Assembly (NCBI RefSeq): GCF_002973535.1
Contig: NZ_PVEP01000005.1
Location: 1-64,000, forward strand
DNA: 64,000 nucleotides
Source of the DNA: Albidovulum denitrificans
GTDB taxonomy: Bacteria; Pseudomonadota; Alphaproteobacteria; Rhodobacterales; Rhodobacteraceae
Direction: 5' to 3'
Shown here: in pieces, positions 41,110 to 50,922 of the stretch
Numbering within the stretch: the first letter of the stretch is position 1
Layout: every line of letters begins with the position of its first letter
Notes under the pieces: model-generated
Databases searched by the model: none
Told to the model about the DNA's origin: nothing
Seen by the model: only the letters and a program-made list of their open reading frames with translations
Translations under genes and position numbers: made by a program

Positions 41110-41976
41110 CTAAAACCACTGCCCCGGCTCCATCAGTCCGAGGTCCATCAACTGCTGCGGCGACCAATCGAACCTGACCGAATGGTGCCAGTGGAAGTTC
41201 ACGATGTCGAACATGCTGCCCGGATTGGACTTCAGAGCCTTCGCGGTTCGGAACGAGGCGACGGCGGCGGTCAGGTTGTGGTGCCAGGGGCAGGCGTAGG
41301 TGTTGTATTCCTCGTCATCGAAGGTGTGGTCGGGGTGCAGGTGAAGCCCCGGCTTGGCGCGAAACAGCGCGATGCGGTCGATGCGGCGGCGTTCCCATGG
41401 CACATGCTCCTCATACCGCCAGCGCAACCCGCCGAAGAAATCGAGCTGCCGCTCTTTCGCTTCGCCGGTCACCGCGTCGGTGCGGGCCAGTGCGTAGTAC
41501 CCGCCCCGGTCCAGATGTGCGCTGTCGCGGTCGACGGCATTCGGGTGGCGGGAGAGGTCGTCGCTGTAGATGTCGACGACATAGGTCAGCATCGCGTCGC
41601 GCCGTTCCTCGGTGTGGAAGGCCAGCATCTCGCCAATGGTGCGGTGGTCGCAGAAGGGGAAGAAGAGGTATTCGGCGTTATAGCCGTAATAGAACCATGT
41701 GCCGGGGGCGGCGGCGATGACTGCGTTGACGGCGGCGGGCAGGGCGCCGGGGGCGTGGGTGTCGTGGCGCACCCAATGGGCGCGGTCCCTGACCTCATCG
41801 GGCGGGGCGACGCCGTCGGGCAGGAACACGATCACCGCGCGAAAGCCCAGATCGGCGTGATGGCGCACGGTCGAGGCGATCTCGGCCATGTCCTCGACAA
41901 GGATCAGGGCAACCGGCCCCTTGGCCAAAAGCGCCTTGCCCCTGCCGCACAACTCGTCAAGCGAAGTGAAATCCAT
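41110..41976 (-). CDS. Conserved protein of unknown function (possible glycosyltransferase)
   Basis: 288 residues, no signal or membrane helix. Recognisable blocks are FFPFCDHRTIGEMLAFHTEE, TYVVDIYSDDLSRHPNAVD, LFRAKPGLHLHPDHTFDDEE and a C-terminal FDIVNFHWHHSVRFDW. The arrangement of Asp/His-rich motifs after a Rossmann-like N-terminus (ALILVEDMAEI, FRAVIVFLPDG) recalls GT-A glycosyltransferases, but I cannot assign a family. It converges with irr after 22 bases and diverges from the GFA gene. Confidence 0.65.
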   Translation of the reverse strand: MDFTSLDELCGRGKALLAKGPVALILVEDMAEIASTVRHHADLGFRAVIVFLPDGVAPPDEVRDRAHWVRHDTHAPGALPAAVNAVIAAAPGTWFYYGYNAEYLFFPFCDHRTIGEMLAFHTEERRDAMLTYVVDIYSDDLSRHPNAVDRDSAHLDRGGYYALARTDAVTGEAKERQLDFFGGLRWRYEEHVPWERRRIDRIALFRAKPGLHLHPDHTFDDEEYNTYACPWHHNLTAAVASFRTAKALKSNPGSMFDIVNFHWHHSVRFDWSPQQLMDLGLMEPGQWF

Positions 41977-42179
41977 ACCGTCCGTACCTTCGGTCCCTGC
42001 CGCAAAATCCGCCACCCGGCGCGCAAATGCAATCCCGGCGTGGCGTCTGCACGGTTGTCCGGCGGGCGTGACGCAGGTCGGAAACCCGGTTCGGCGCGCC
42101 GCATTCCTCTCCTGTAAGTCGGCCCGTCGGGGATAGAGTTCACAGCAAGCGAAACGAGTCATCCAATCAGGGGGCGGGA

Positions 42180-42590
42180 ATGGCTAGCGGTGGTTGTCTT
42201 TGCGGTCGGGTTACATATGAGACCGAGGCACCGCTTCGTGACGTGGTCTTTTGCCACTGCGAACAATGCCGCCGACAGACCGGGTTGTACTATGCCGCCA
42301 CAGCGGCGCCATGGGATAGCCTAAAGATCACCGGACAGGACGACCTGCGCTGGTATGCGGCATCCGGCTTCGCCCACCGCGGGTTTTGTGGCACTTGCGG
42401 CTCCGCCCTGTTCTGGAAGCCGAACGACCACCCGCATGTGGCCATCCTTGCCGGGTCTCTGGATGAGACGACGACCCTGAAAGCCTCCTGCCATATCTTC
42501 ACCGAGCAAAGACCGGGTTATTACGGTATCGAAGACGGTTTGCCGCAGTTCCAGCGCGATCATCCGGGCCTGCCGGTTGACGCGGGCTGA
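42180..42590 (+). CDS. GFA-family zinc protein
   Basis: 136 residues. The zinc-binding Cys pattern of the GFA (glutathione-dependent formaldehyde-activating-like) family is clear: GGCLCGRVTY, VFCHCEQCRRQTG and FCGTCGSALFW. These proteins fold like small zinc enzymes, but formaldehyde activity is disputed for many members. The gene stands alone ahead of miaB. Confidence 0.9.
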   Translation: MASGGCLCGRVTYETEAPLRDVVFCHCEQCRRQTGLYYAATAAPWDSLKITGQDDLRWYAASGFAHRGFCGTCGSALFWKPNDHPHVAILAGSLDETTTLKASCHIFTEQRPGYYGIEDGLPQFQRDHPGLPVDAG

Positions 42591-42652
42591 GCGCCGTTGC
42601 GCTGAGAGTGCCTAGCCTGTAGAGCAATGCCACCATTTTTCGGGAGCCGGGC

Positions 42653-43978
42653 GTGGCGGACACGAAGAAGCTTTTCATCAAGACCTATGGCTGTCAGATG
42701 AACGTCTATGACAGCGAGCGCATGGCCGAGGCCATGGGCACAGAGGGCTATGTCACGACCGAGGTGATGGAAGAGGCCGACATGGTCCTTCTCAACACCT
42801 GCCATATCCGTGAGAAGGCGGCAGAGAAGGTCTATTCCGATCTGGGGCGGCTGAAGCCCCTGAAGGCGGAGAAGCCGAACCTGAAGGTCGGCGTCGCGGG
42901 CTGCGTCGCGCAGGCCGAGGGGGAGGAGATCCTGCGGCGGATGCCCCTGGTCGATCTGGTGGTGGGGCCGCAAAGCTACCACCGCCTGCCCGCGATGGCC
43001 AAGGCGGCGGAGGCGGGGGAAAAGACGGTCGATACCGATTTCCCCGAAGAGGACAAGTTCGACCACCTGCCCGACCGGCCGAAGGCCACGATCCGGCCCA
43101 CGGCCTTCCTGACCGTGCAGGAGGGCTGCGACAAGTTCTGCGCCTTCTGTGTGGTCCCCTATACGCGTGGGGCCGAAGTGTCGCGCCCGGCCGAACGGAT
43201 CATGGCCGAGGCGCGCGGGCTGGTGGAAAAGGGCGTGCGCGAGATCACGCTGCTGGGGCAGAACGTGAATGCCTATCATGGGGCCGGGGCGGAGGGCGAC
43301 TGGACCCTGGCGCGGCTGGTGCGGGCGCTGGCGAAGATCGACGGGCTGGACCGCATCCGCTACACCACCTCTCACCCCAACGACATGGGCGATGACCTGA
43401 TCGCCGCGCATGGCGAGGAACCAAAGCTGATGCCCTATCTGCATCTGCCGGTGCAGTCCGGGTCCGACCGCATCCTGAAGGCGATGAACCGCAAGCATAA
43501 GGCCGAGGATTACTTGCGCCTGATCGAGCGTATCCGTGCCGCAAGGCCCGACATGATGATGTCGGGCGACTTCATCGTCGGCTTCCCCGGTGAGACGGAC
43601 GCAGAGTTCGAGGCGACGCTGGACCTGATCCGCGCGGTCAAGTACGGCATGGCCTATTCGTTCAAGTACTCCGCCCGGCCCGGCACGCCCGCCGCCGAAA
43701 AAACGCCTGTCGCGGCCGAGGTGGCCGATGTGCGGCTTCAGACCTTGCAGGCGCTCATCACCGAACAGCAGCGCGCGGCACAGGACGCGATGGTGGGGCG
43801 CGAGGTTTCGGTCCTGTTTGAAAAGCCGGGGCGGCTGGCCGGTCAGATGGTGGGCAAGTCGGATTATCTTCAGGCGGTTCATGTCGCGGCACCCGACCTG
43901 CGGGCGGGCGACCTTGCCCGCGTGCGGATCACCGGCACCGCGCCGAATTCCCTTGCCGGGGTGCTTGTCGGCGGCTGA
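42653..43978 (+). CDS. miaB: tRNA-2-methylthio-N6-dimethylallyladenosine synthase
   Basis: 441 residues from a GTG start with CGGGAGCC upstream. MiaB is a radical SAM methylthiotransferase that turns i6A37 into ms2i6A37. The N-terminal UPF0004 domain ([19 protein letters not shown]) holds the auxiliary cluster cysteines with NTCHIREKA and AGCVAQAEG; the radical SAM cluster is in [21 protein letters not shown] domain ends the protein. It is followed by a promoter-like region and the phoH operon. Confidence 0.97.
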   Translation: MADTKKLFIKTYGCQMNVYDSERMAEAMGTEGYVTTEVMEEADMVLLNTCHIREKAAEKVYSDLGRLKPLKAEKPNLKVGVAGCVAQAEGEEILRRMPLVDLVVGPQSYHRLPAMAKAAEAGEKTVDTDFPEEDKFDHLPDRPKATIRPTAFLTVQEGCDKFCAFCVVPYTRGAEVSRPAERIMAEARGLVEKGVREITLLGQNVNAYHGAGAEGDWTLARLVRALAKIDGLDRIRYTTSHPNDMGDDLIAAHGEEPKLMPYLHLPVQSGSDRILKAMNRKHKAEDYLRLIERIRAARPDMMMSGDFIVGFPGETDAEFEATLDLIRAVKYGMAYSFKYSARPGTPAAEKTPVAAEVADVRLQTLQALITEQQRAAQDAMVGREVSVLFEKPGRLAGQMVGKSDYLQAVHVAAPDLRAGDLARVRITGTAPNSLAGVLVGG

Positions 43979-44079
43979 GGGGCGCGGGATTGTTACAATC
44001 TGCGTGCTAAGCCTGCGACATGGGCCGCTTGCTGCACAATTTTTCACTTTCTGGCGTGAACCCGCGCTCGGCGCTTGCG

Positions 44080-44108
44080 TTGAAAGGGGTGTGGCTGCAC
44101 CATACCTA
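44080..44108 (+). promoter_or_regulatory. Candidate promoter of the phoH-ybeY-corC-lnt operon
   Basis: TTGAAA (44080-44085) and TACCTA (44103-44108) are separated by 17 bases, 28 bases before the phoH start. The same segment also reads as TTGAAA-N14-CCATAC, close to a heat-shock (RpoH) promoter; the E. coli counterpart ybeZYX is heat-inducible. Confidence 0.5.
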
Positions 44109-44136
44109 GTAGGAACCCTGCTTTGAGGAGACGTTC

Positions 44137-45156
44137 TTGGGCATCAGCGCCTTGACCCCGCCGCCGCATCCCGAAGACTTGCATGAGACTCTTCTGGAGT
44201 TTTCCGACAATCGCCTGCTGATCGACCTCTGCGGTGAGTTTGACCGCAACCTGGCGCAGGTGGAGCATCAGTTGGGGGTTCACATCCTGCGCCGCGGAAA
44301 TCAGATCGCGGTGGTAGGAAGCGCCGAGGCGCGGGGCCACGCGGCGGCCGTTCTCCAGACGCTTTACGCCAAGCTTGAAGCCGGGCGGCCGATCGACGCC
44401 GGGGAAATCGACGCCGTGCTGCGGATGGGCGAGGGCGGCGGGGGCGCGCCCTTCACGCTGGACGAACAGCTTGAGATGTTCGCGGGCGGCAAGTTCGAGC
44501 TGCGCACCCGCAAGAAGCAGGTCGAACCGCGCACCGAGGCGCAAAAGGCCTATGTGAAGAACCTGTTCCAGCACGAAATGGCCTTTGGCATCGGTCCGGC
44601 AGGCACCGGCAAGACCTATCTGGCGGTGGCTGTGGGCGTGACGATGCTGATCGGCGGCCATGTCGACAAGATCATCCTGTCCCGTCCCGCCGTCGAGGCG
44701 GGGGAGCGTCTGGGCTTTCTGCCCGGCGACATGAAGGACAAGGTCGACCCCTACATGCAGCCGCTTTACGACGCGCTGAACGATTTCCTGCCCGCCAAGC
44801 AGCTTGCCAAGCTGATGGAGGAAAAGCGGATCGAGATCGCGCCGCTGGCCTTCATGCGCGGGCGGACGCTGTCCAACGCCTTCGTGGTGCTGGATGAGGC
44901 GCAGAACGCCACGACGATGCAGATGAAGATGTTCCTGACCCGGCTTGGCGAAGGCAGCCGGATGGTCATCACGGGCGACCGCAGTCAGGTGGACCTGCCA
45001 AGGGGGCAAATGTCGGGTCTGTCGGATGCCGAGCGGATTCTTGACGGCGTGAAGGGGATCAGCTTCAACTACTTCACTGCGAAGGATGTCGTTCGCCATC
45101 AGCTTGTGGCGCGGATAATCGAGGCCTATGACCGCGACGATGGAGCCGCTGGTTGA
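44137..45156 (+). CDS. ybeZ: PhoH-family ATPase (YbeZ-like)
   Basis: 339 residues. A KH-like N-terminal region is followed by the PhoH P-loop domain: Walker A GIGPAGTGKTYLAV (about 151-164), LSRPAVEAGERLGFLPGD, and Walker B FVVLDEAQNATTMQMKMFL. YbeZ partners YbeY in 16S rRNA maturation. The TTG start at 44137 is supported by GAGGAG seven bases upstream. ybeY overlaps its end by 29 bases. Confidence 0.92.
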   Translation: MGISALTPPPHPEDLHETLLEFSDNRLLIDLCGEFDRNLAQVEHQLGVHILRRGNQIAVVGSAEARGHAAAVLQTLYAKLEAGRPIDAGEIDAVLRMGEGGGGAPFTLDEQLEMFAGGKFELRTRKKQVEPRTEAQKAYVKNLFQHEMAFGIGPAGTGKTYLAVAVGVTMLIGGHVDKIILSRPAVEAGERLGFLPGDMKDKVDPYMQPLYDALNDFLPAKQLAKLMEEKRIEIAPLAFMRGRTLSNAFVVLDEAQNATTMQMKMFLTRLGEGSRMVITGDRSQVDLPRGQMSGLSDAERILDGVKGISFNYFTAKDVVRHQLVARIIEAYDRDDGAAG

Positions 45157-45697
45157 TACATTGATCGAGGATGCCCGGTGGAATTCCGCCGGTATCGAGG
45201 ATCTGGCAGAAGCCGCGGCCCGCGCGGTCATGGAGACGCATGGCCTGCCGCCGGAAGGATATGAGATCAGCCTTCTGGCCTGCGACGACCGGCGCATCGC
45301 GGCGCTGAACGAGGATTTCCGGGGCAAGCCGGTGCCGACCAACGTCCTGTCCTGGCCATCGGAGGAACGCGGGGCGGAGGCGGACGGCGCCACGCCCCAT
45401 CCGCCCCGGCGCGGGGTCGGGGGGATGCCGGCAGAGCTTGGCGACATCGCGATTGCCTATGAGACCTGCGCGCGCGAGGCGGAGGAACACGGCAAGGCGA
45501 TGGCCGATCACGTCACGCATCTTCTGGTCCACGGCATGCTGCATCTGTTGGGATACGATCACATTCGCGACCGTGACGGCGACCTGATGGAGGCCACCGA
45601 GGTCAGGATACTTGCGAAGCTGGGTGTGAACGACCCATATGAGTGGACCGGCGCAAGGCGTGCGCCGGATGAACTGGAAAGAGATGATGGGCGATAG
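45128..45697 (+). CDS. ybeY: Endoribonuclease YbeY
   Basis: 189 residues, longer than the E. coli protein (155). YbeY is a metal-dependent RNase in rRNA maturation and quality control. The zinc motif HLLVHGMLHLLGYDH holds three His, and LNEDFRGKPVPTNVLSWP is conserved. An insertion of about 20 residues (ERGAEADGATPHPPRRGVG) separates these blocks. The gene overlaps phoH upstream and corC downstream. Confidence 0.95.
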   Translation: MTATMEPLVDTLIEDARWNSAGIEDLAEAAARAVMETHGLPPEGYEISLLACDDRRIAALNEDFRGKPVPTNVLSWPSEERGAEADGATPHPPRRGVGGMPAELGDIAIAYETCAREAEEHGKAMADHVTHLLVHGMLHLLGYDHIRDRDGDLMEATEVRILAKLGVNDPYEWTGARRAPDELERDDGR

Positions 45698-46568
45698 CTT
45701 GGACGGGTCACCATCGGCGCAGGACGCGTCGGAACCCTCGGACAGTAGCGGGCAACGCGGTTTCTTCGGGCGGATTTTCGACGCCTTCTCGACGGGTGAC
45801 AGCGATGAGGAGGGCGTGGCGCGGGACGATAACGGCCTCGCGCGGCCTTCGACCCCGCTGCCGGGGATCGGCAACCTTCGCCGGATGCGGGTTGAGGATG
45901 TGGCGATCCCGAAGGCGGAAATCGTGGCGGTGCCGGTCAACGCCAGGCTGGAAGACCTTGTTACCGCGTTCCGCGACAGCGGTTTTTCGCGCCTGCCTGT
46001 GTTCAAGGGAACGCTCGACGCGCCGCTGGGCCTGATCCACCTGAAGGACCTTGCGCTTCAGCAGGCGTTCACCGACCCCAAGCCACGCTTCAACCTGCGC
46101 AAGATGCTGCGGCCGTTGCTGTACGCGCCGCCCTCGATGCCCATCGGCGTCCTGTTGCAGAAGATGCAGTCCGAACGCATCCACATGGCGCTGGTGATCG
46201 ACGAATATGGCGGCGTCGATGGCCTTGTGACGATCGAGGACCTGATCGAGACCGTGATCGGTGAGATCGAGGACGAACACGATACGTCCGAAGACGGTCT
46301 CTGGGTTCTGGAGAAACCGGGGCAGTACCTTGCGCAGGCGCGCGCGCCGCTGGGCGAGTTCGAGGCGGAGATCGGCCTGAAGCTTGCCGATGAGGCCGAG
46401 GATGAAGAGGTCGATACGCTGGGCGGGCTTCTTTTCATGTGGCTTGGTCGGGTACCCGCGCGGGGCGAGGTCATTCCCCATGAAAGCGGGGCGGAGTTCG
46501 AGGTGGTCGATGCCGACCCGCGCCGGATCAAGCGGCTGAGGGTCCGCTTGCCGCAGGCCGGGGCGTGA
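45687..46568 (+). CDS. CorC/HlyC-type CBS domain protein
   Basis: About 293 residues from the ATG at 45687 (45684 is equally possible). A low-complexity N-terminal region precedes paired CBS domains (RVEDVAIPKAEIVAVPVNAR ... IGVLLQKMQSERIHMALVID) and a C-terminal CorC_HlyC domain (GLWVLEKPGQYLAQARAPLG). CorC (YbeX) is linked to divalent cation efflux and ribosome metabolism. It overlaps ybeY by 11 bases and is followed by lnt. Confidence 0.88.
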   Translation: MGDSLDGSPSAQDASEPSDSSGQRGFFGRIFDAFSTGDSDEEGVARDDNGLARPSTPLPGIGNLRRMRVEDVAIPKAEIVAVPVNARLEDLVTAFRDSGFSRLPVFKGTLDAPLGLIHLKDLALQQAFTDPKPRFNLRKMLRPLLYAPPSMPIGVLLQKMQSERIHMALVIDEYGGVDGLVTIEDLIETVIGEIEDEHDTSEDGLWVLEKPGQYLAQARAPLGEFEAEIGLKLADEAEDEEVDTLGGLLFMWLGRVPARGEVIPHESGAEFEVVDADPRRIKRLRVRLPQAGA

Positions 46569-46572
46569 TCCC

Positions 46573-48102
46573 TTGGCGTTCGGCCTGCGCGCCGGGCTGA
46601 GGCCGCCCGCCCGGCCCCCTCTGTCGATCCTTGGCCTATGCGTGGTGCTGGGCGCGCTGGCTGCGGCGGGGCAGGCGCCGTTGGGCTATTGGCCGGTCAC
46701 GCTGGCCGCGCTTGCGGTGCTGGCCGAGATCATGGTGCGGCATGCCGGGGCCGGGCAGATGATCTGGACCGGATGGGCCGCCGGGACGGGGTATTTCGCG
46801 GCGGCGCTTTTCTGGATCTATGAGCCGTTTCAGGTCGAGGCCGACATCTACGGCTGGATGGCGCCCTTTGCGGTGGTGCTGATGGCGGTGGGCATGGCGC
46901 TTTTCTGGGCGCTTGCCGGGGGCATCGCGGCCTTGGGGCGCGGGCGCGTGGGGCGCGCGCTGGGCTTTGCGATCGGCCTGACCGCGACGGACCTGCTGCG
47001 CGGCTATATCTTCACCGGCTTCCCCTGGGCCTTGGCGGGGCATGTCTGGATCGACACGCCCGTGGCGCAGATCGCCGCCTTCACCGGGCCGATTGGCCTG
47101 TCCGCGCTGACCCTGCTGGCGGCGGTGCTGCCGGTGATGGCGGTTCCGCTCTGGCGGCGTGTCGGGCTGGGCGTCGCGGGCCTTGCCCTGGTCGCGGCCT
47201 GCTGGGGTTTCGGCGCCGCGCGGCTGGCAGACCCGATCCCGCCGCGCAGCCCCGAAGTTCACGTCCGCCTCGTCCAGCCGAATGCACGGCAAGAGACGAA
47301 GTGGCAGCCCGAGGCGTGGCAGGCCAATCTTGACCGTATGCTGGGTGACAGCGCGCCGGGGCAGGGGACGCGGCCCGATCTGATCGTCTGGCCGGAAACC
47401 GCTATTCCCTTCCTGCTGGATCGCGCGGGGCCGCTTCTGGAGGACATGGCGATGGTCTCGGCGGGCGTCCCCATCGCCACCGGCATCCAGCGGCAGGAGG
47501 GCGCGCGCTATTACAACAGCCTTGCCGTGATCGGTGCAGGCGGGACGGTGCGGGCGACCTATGACAAATGGCACCTCGTTCCGTTCGGCGAATATGTCCC
47601 GCTTGTCGACCGGATCGCGGATCTTGGGATTTCGGCCTTCGCCGCGCAGGTCGGCCTAGGCTATTCCGCCGGGCCGGGCGCGCGGGTGCTTGATCTTGGC
47701 GCGGCCGGAAAGGTGCTGCCGCTGATTTGTTATGAGGCGGTCTTTCCCCAGGACCTGAACGCCGCGCCTGAGCGGGCGGACTGGATCTTGCAGATCACCA
47801 ACGATGCGTGGTTCGGCAATCTCTCAGGCCCCTATCAGCACCTTGCGCAGGCCCGGCTGCGGGCGATCGAGCAGGGTTTGCCGTTGCTGCGGGCCGCGAA
47901 TACGGGCGTTTCGGCGGTGATCGACGCGCGCGGGCGGGTGCTGCACGCGCTGGCGCTGAACACCGACGGGGTGATCGACGCGGCCGTGCCGGGGGCGCTG
48001 CCCCGGACGCTTTATTCCCGCACGGGTGATGTCCCGGCAACAATCCTTGTCCTCGCGGCGGGATTGGCGCTTCTCCTTTCCGGGCGTCGCAAACGCGATT
48101 GA
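46573..48102 (+). CDS. lnt: Apolipoprotein N-acyltransferase
   Basis: 509 residues. Lnt adds the third acyl chain to lipoproteins in the inner membrane. About seven membrane helices in the N-terminal half precede a nitrilase-like periplasmic domain with the catalytic Glu in WPETAIPF, Lys in YDKWHLVPFGEYVPL and Cys in ICYEAVFP. A final helix lies near 485-502. The TTG start at 46573 is the best available but has a weak ribosome site; it is four bases after corC. Confidence 0.93.
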   Translation: MAFGLRAGLRPPARPPLSILGLCVVLGALAAAGQAPLGYWPVTLAALAVLAEIMVRHAGAGQMIWTGWAAGTGYFAAALFWIYEPFQVEADIYGWMAPFAVVLMAVGMALFWALAGGIAALGRGRVGRALGFAIGLTATDLLRGYIFTGFPWALAGHVWIDTPVAQIAAFTGPIGLSALTLLAAVLPVMAVPLWRRVGLGVAGLALVAACWGFGAARLADPIPPRSPEVHVRLVQPNARQETKWQPEAWQANLDRMLGDSAPGQGTRPDLIVWPETAIPFLLDRAGPLLEDMAMVSAGVPIATGIQRQEGARYYNSLAVIGAGGTVRATYDKWHLVPFGEYVPLVDRIADLGISAFAAQVGLGYSAGPGARVLDLGAAGKVLPLICYEAVFPQDLNAAPERADWILQITNDAWFGNLSGPYQHLAQARLRAIEQGLPLLRAANTGVSAVIDARGRVLHALALNTDGVIDAAVPGALPRTLYSRTGDVPATILVLAAGLALLLSGRRKRD

Positions 48103-48140
48103 CCCCGAGGGGGCGACGGGGTAGGCAAAGCGGCACACCT

Positions 48141-48187
48141 GCCACAACGGCTTCCTGGCGTGGCGGGGCTGACCCCCTAATGGAGCA
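48141..48187 (+). promoter_or_regulatory. SAM/SAH riboswitch in the metK leader
   Basis: GCCAC (48141-48145) pairs with GTGGC (48160-48164) around AACGGCTTCCTGGC, and ATGGAGCA (48180-48187) follows, with the Shine-Dalgarno GGAG inside it. This order and the loop sequence closely match the known SAM/SAH riboswitch class (RF01727) found upstream of metK in Rhodobacterales, whose loop pseudoknots with the ribosome site. It should block metK translation when S-adenosylmethionine or homocysteine is abundant. Confidence 0.9.
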
Positions 48188-48192
48188 TTTTC

Positions 48193-49359
48193 ATGTCCCG
48201 ACAAAACTACGTCTTTACCTCGGAAAGCGTTTCCGAAGGGCATCCCGACAAGGTCTGCGACCGGATTTCGGATGCCGTGCTTGATGCGTTCCTTACCGAA
48301 GATCCCCATTCCCGTGTCGCCTGCGAAACCTTCGCGACCACCGACCGCGTCGTCATCGGCGGCGAGGTGCGCGGCCCCGGCGCCGTCATCGAGCGGGTGG
48401 AGGAGATCGCCCGCGAATGCGTCAAGGACATCGGCTATGAGCAGGATGGCTTTCACTGGGCCAACCTGAAGGTCGACAGCTACCTGCACGCCCAGTCCGC
48501 CGACATCGCCCAGGGCGTCGATGCCTCGGGCAACAAGGATGAGGGCGCGGGCGATCAGGGCATCATGTTCGGCTATGCCGTGGATGAGACGCCGGAGCTG
48601 ATGCCGGCGCCGATCCTTTATGCCCACGCGATGCTGCGCCGCCTGGCCGAGGTGCGCAAGAACGGGACCGAGCCGAAGCTTGGCCCCGATGCCAAGTCGC
48701 AGCTTTCGATCCGGTACGAGGGCGGCAAGCCGGTCGGGGTGACCTCGCTGGTGCTGTCGACCCAGCATATCGACCCGGCGCTGAGTTCGGCCGATGTGCG
48801 CGCGATCGTCGAGCCGCATATCCGCGACGTGCTGCCCGAGGGCTGGCTGACGGCCGAGACCGAATGGCATGTGAACCCGACCGGCAAGTTCGTGATCGGC
48901 GGGCCGGATGGCGATGCGGGCCTGACCGGGCGCAAGATCATCGTGGATACCTATGGCGGCGCCGCGCCGCACGGGGGCGGTGCGTTTTCGGGCAAGGACC
49001 CGACCAAGGTGGATCGCTCGGCCGCCTATGCGGCGCGCTATCTGGCGAAGAACGTCGTCGCCGCCGGCCTGGCCACGCGCTGCACGCTGCAACTGTCCTA
49101 TGCGATCGGCGTGGCGAAACCCTTGTCGATCTACGTCGACACCCATGGCACCGGCATGGTGGACGAGGCCGCGATCGAGCGTGCCGTGGCGCAGGCGATG
49201 GACCTGACCCCGCGCGGCATCCGCACCCATCTGGGTCTGAACAAGCCGATCTACCAGCGCACCGCCGCCTATGGCCATTTCGGGCGCGCGCCCGAAGCGG
49301 ATGGCGGCTTCAGCTGGGAGAAGACCGATCTGGCCGAGGTGCTGAAAAAGTCGGTCTGA
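48193..49359 (+). CDS. metK: S-adenosylmethionine synthetase
   Basis: 388 residues. MetK makes S-adenosylmethionine from methionine and [24 protein letters not shown], the [12 protein letters not shown] segment and [16 protein letters not shown] are the family signatures. Translation is expected to be controlled by the SAM/SAH riboswitch immediately upstream. A terminator lies directly after the stop codon. Confidence 0.98.
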   Translation: MSRQNYVFTSESVSEGHPDKVCDRISDAVLDAFLTEDPHSRVACETFATTDRVVIGGEVRGPGAVIERVEEIARECVKDIGYEQDGFHWANLKVDSYLHAQSADIAQGVDASGNKDEGAGDQGIMFGYAVDETPELMPAPILYAHAMLRRLAEVRKNGTEPKLGPDAKSQLSIRYEGGKPVGVTSLVLSTQHIDPALSSADVRAIVEPHIRDVLPEGWLTAETEWHVNPTGKFVIGGPDGDAGLTGRKIIVDTYGGAAPHGGGAFSGKDPTKVDRSAAYAARYLAKNVVAAGLATRCTLQLSYAIGVAKPLSIYVDTHGTGMVDEAAIERAVAQAMDLTPRGIRTHLGLNKPIYQRTAAYGHFGRAPEADGGFSWEKTDLAEVLKKSV

Positions 49360-49367
49360 GGAATGCG

Positions 49368-49397
49368 GGACCGGGCCATCGCGGCCCGGTCCTTTTC
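49368..49397 (+). terminator. Terminator after metK
   Basis: GGACCGGGCC (49368-49377) pairs perfectly with GGCCCGGTCC (49383-49392) over a five-base loop and is followed by TTTT. It begins eight bases after the metK stop. Confidence 0.9.
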
Positions 49398-49627
49398 GTT
49401 TCCGTCAGACTTGATTTGATCGTCCTGTCGCTGGTTTCATAAGCGTCGTGCTGTCCCCCCGCCCCTCGGAAAGGCCCGTTCCGCGCACGTCCGGTTGCCC
49501 AGGTACACGAAAAACGGGTGTTCGCACTTGATCCGAAAGGCGGTCGCGGCGAAACATGGGGCAGTTCGTGGGATCAAAGGTACAGACGGCCAGGCCGTCT
49601 CCGGCGTAGCAATGGGATGTCGGTAAC

Positions 49628-50734
49628 ATGTATGGTGGTTATGGCGGGGATGCGGTGCGGGACGGTGTCGGTGTCGGGCATGACGCGGGCCTGAATGCCG
49701 CCCGCCGGATTCCGCGCAAGTTGACCATTGTCCTGATCAACGGCCAGAAGCTGCGCCTGTCCTTCGGCGATTTCTGGCAGATCATCACCGACCGCTATTC
49801 GCTTATCTACTTTCTGGTCGCGGACGGGTTGGTAGCCTATCTCTACCCGGTGGAAAGACTCATCGGGCTGCCGTGGTGGCATGTCGTGACCGTATTCGTG
49901 GTCATGGCTTTCGTGGTTATCGCGGCCCTGACGGGCCTTTTCGCGATCCTGCTGCGCTTTCTGCACCGCTTCGACCGGCTGGTGATCCCCGGCCCGCTCC
50001 TGATGTTCTGCGCCGTCGCTGTCATGGAGATGGTCAAGTGGGAATATGTCTATTACGTCTGGGGGCCGCACTGGCCTTATTTCGGCGGGCTTTTCGAAGC
50101 TTTTGTGAGCGAATATGTCTATTTCCTGATGCTTGAGGTTCTTTATTCCATCTTTGTGATCCCCCATGCGCGGGCCTATTCCGGTGTCTTGGTCGGCCCG
50201 CGCGTTTCGCCGGGCGCCGATGTCGCGGGGCATCGGTCACAGGCGGTCATTCCCTTTCGTCCCCGCCCCCGCGCCGAGGCGCCGCTGCGCCCGGCGCCCC
50301 CGCCGGTGGAGGCGCCAAGACCCAGGGCCGCGGCGCCGAAGCCCGCCGCGAACAGGGCCAGCGCGCCGGTCAAGGCAACGCCCCCTTCGACCAGCATCAC
50401 GCTTGCCGGGGAGAGGATCGACCTGCGCAAGCTTGAAACGATCCGCGCCGAAGAACATTACATCCGCGTCACCACCTCTGAGGGCGAGAGGATGCTGCGC
50501 CACCGGATCAAGGACGCGGTTGCCCTGATACCTGACGCCTACGGGCTTCAGGTGCATCGCTCGCTCTGGATCGCTTTCCCGACGGTGGAGCGCTGCGCGC
50601 CGTCGCCCGATGGCAAGTTGCTGATCGTCCTGAGGGACGGCAGCGAGATCGGCGTTCCGCGTGCGCGCCGCCGTGCGGTTGAAGCCCGGCTGAAAGAGGG
50701 GCGTCGCTTCACGTCCCCGGCGGCGCCGACCTGA
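49628..50734 (+). CDS. Membrane-anchored LytTR-type DNA-binding protein
   Basis: 368 residues. Four predicted membrane helices fall in about residues 55-180 (for example VVTVFVVMAFVVIAALTGLF and LLMFCAVAVMEMV). A Pro/Ala-rich linker follows to about 255, then a LytTR domain (ITLAGERIDLRKLETIRAEE ... LQVHRSLWIAFPTVERCA). LytTR domains bind DNA, so this would be a membrane-tethered transcription regulator without a kinase or receiver. The 230-base upstream gap after the metK terminator holds no gene I recognise. Confidence 0.85.
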   Translation: MYGGYGGDAVRDGVGVGHDAGLNAARRIPRKLTIVLINGQKLRLSFGDFWQIITDRYSLIYFLVADGLVAYLYPVERLIGLPWWHVVTVFVVMAFVVIAALTGLFAILLRFLHRFDRLVIPGPLLMFCAVAVMEMVKWEYVYYVWGPHWPYFGGLFEAFVSEYVYFLMLEVLYSIFVIPHARAYSGVLVGPRVSPGADVAGHRSQAVIPFRPRPRAEAPLRPAPPPVEAPRPRAAAPKPAANRASAPVKATPPSTSITLAGERIDLRKLETIRAEEHYIRVTTSEGERMLRHRIKDAVALIPDAYGLQVHRSLWIAFPTVERCAPSPDGKLLIVLRDGSEIGVPRARRRAVEARLKEGRRFTSPAAPT

Positions 50735-50922
50735 CTGGCGGGGCTATGACCGGCAGGCTGCCGGGGTCAATTGGCGACAGATAGGCTGACGCCAACGGGC
50801 GCGGCCCGTCAGTTCAAGACAATTCCCGACGATTGATGCCCCGATTCTGGCGCGAAGGCGAAATGCGGCCTATCGCGCGGCAACCGTTCGCGAACGGCTG
50901 TAACAATCATCGGGAGGACCAC

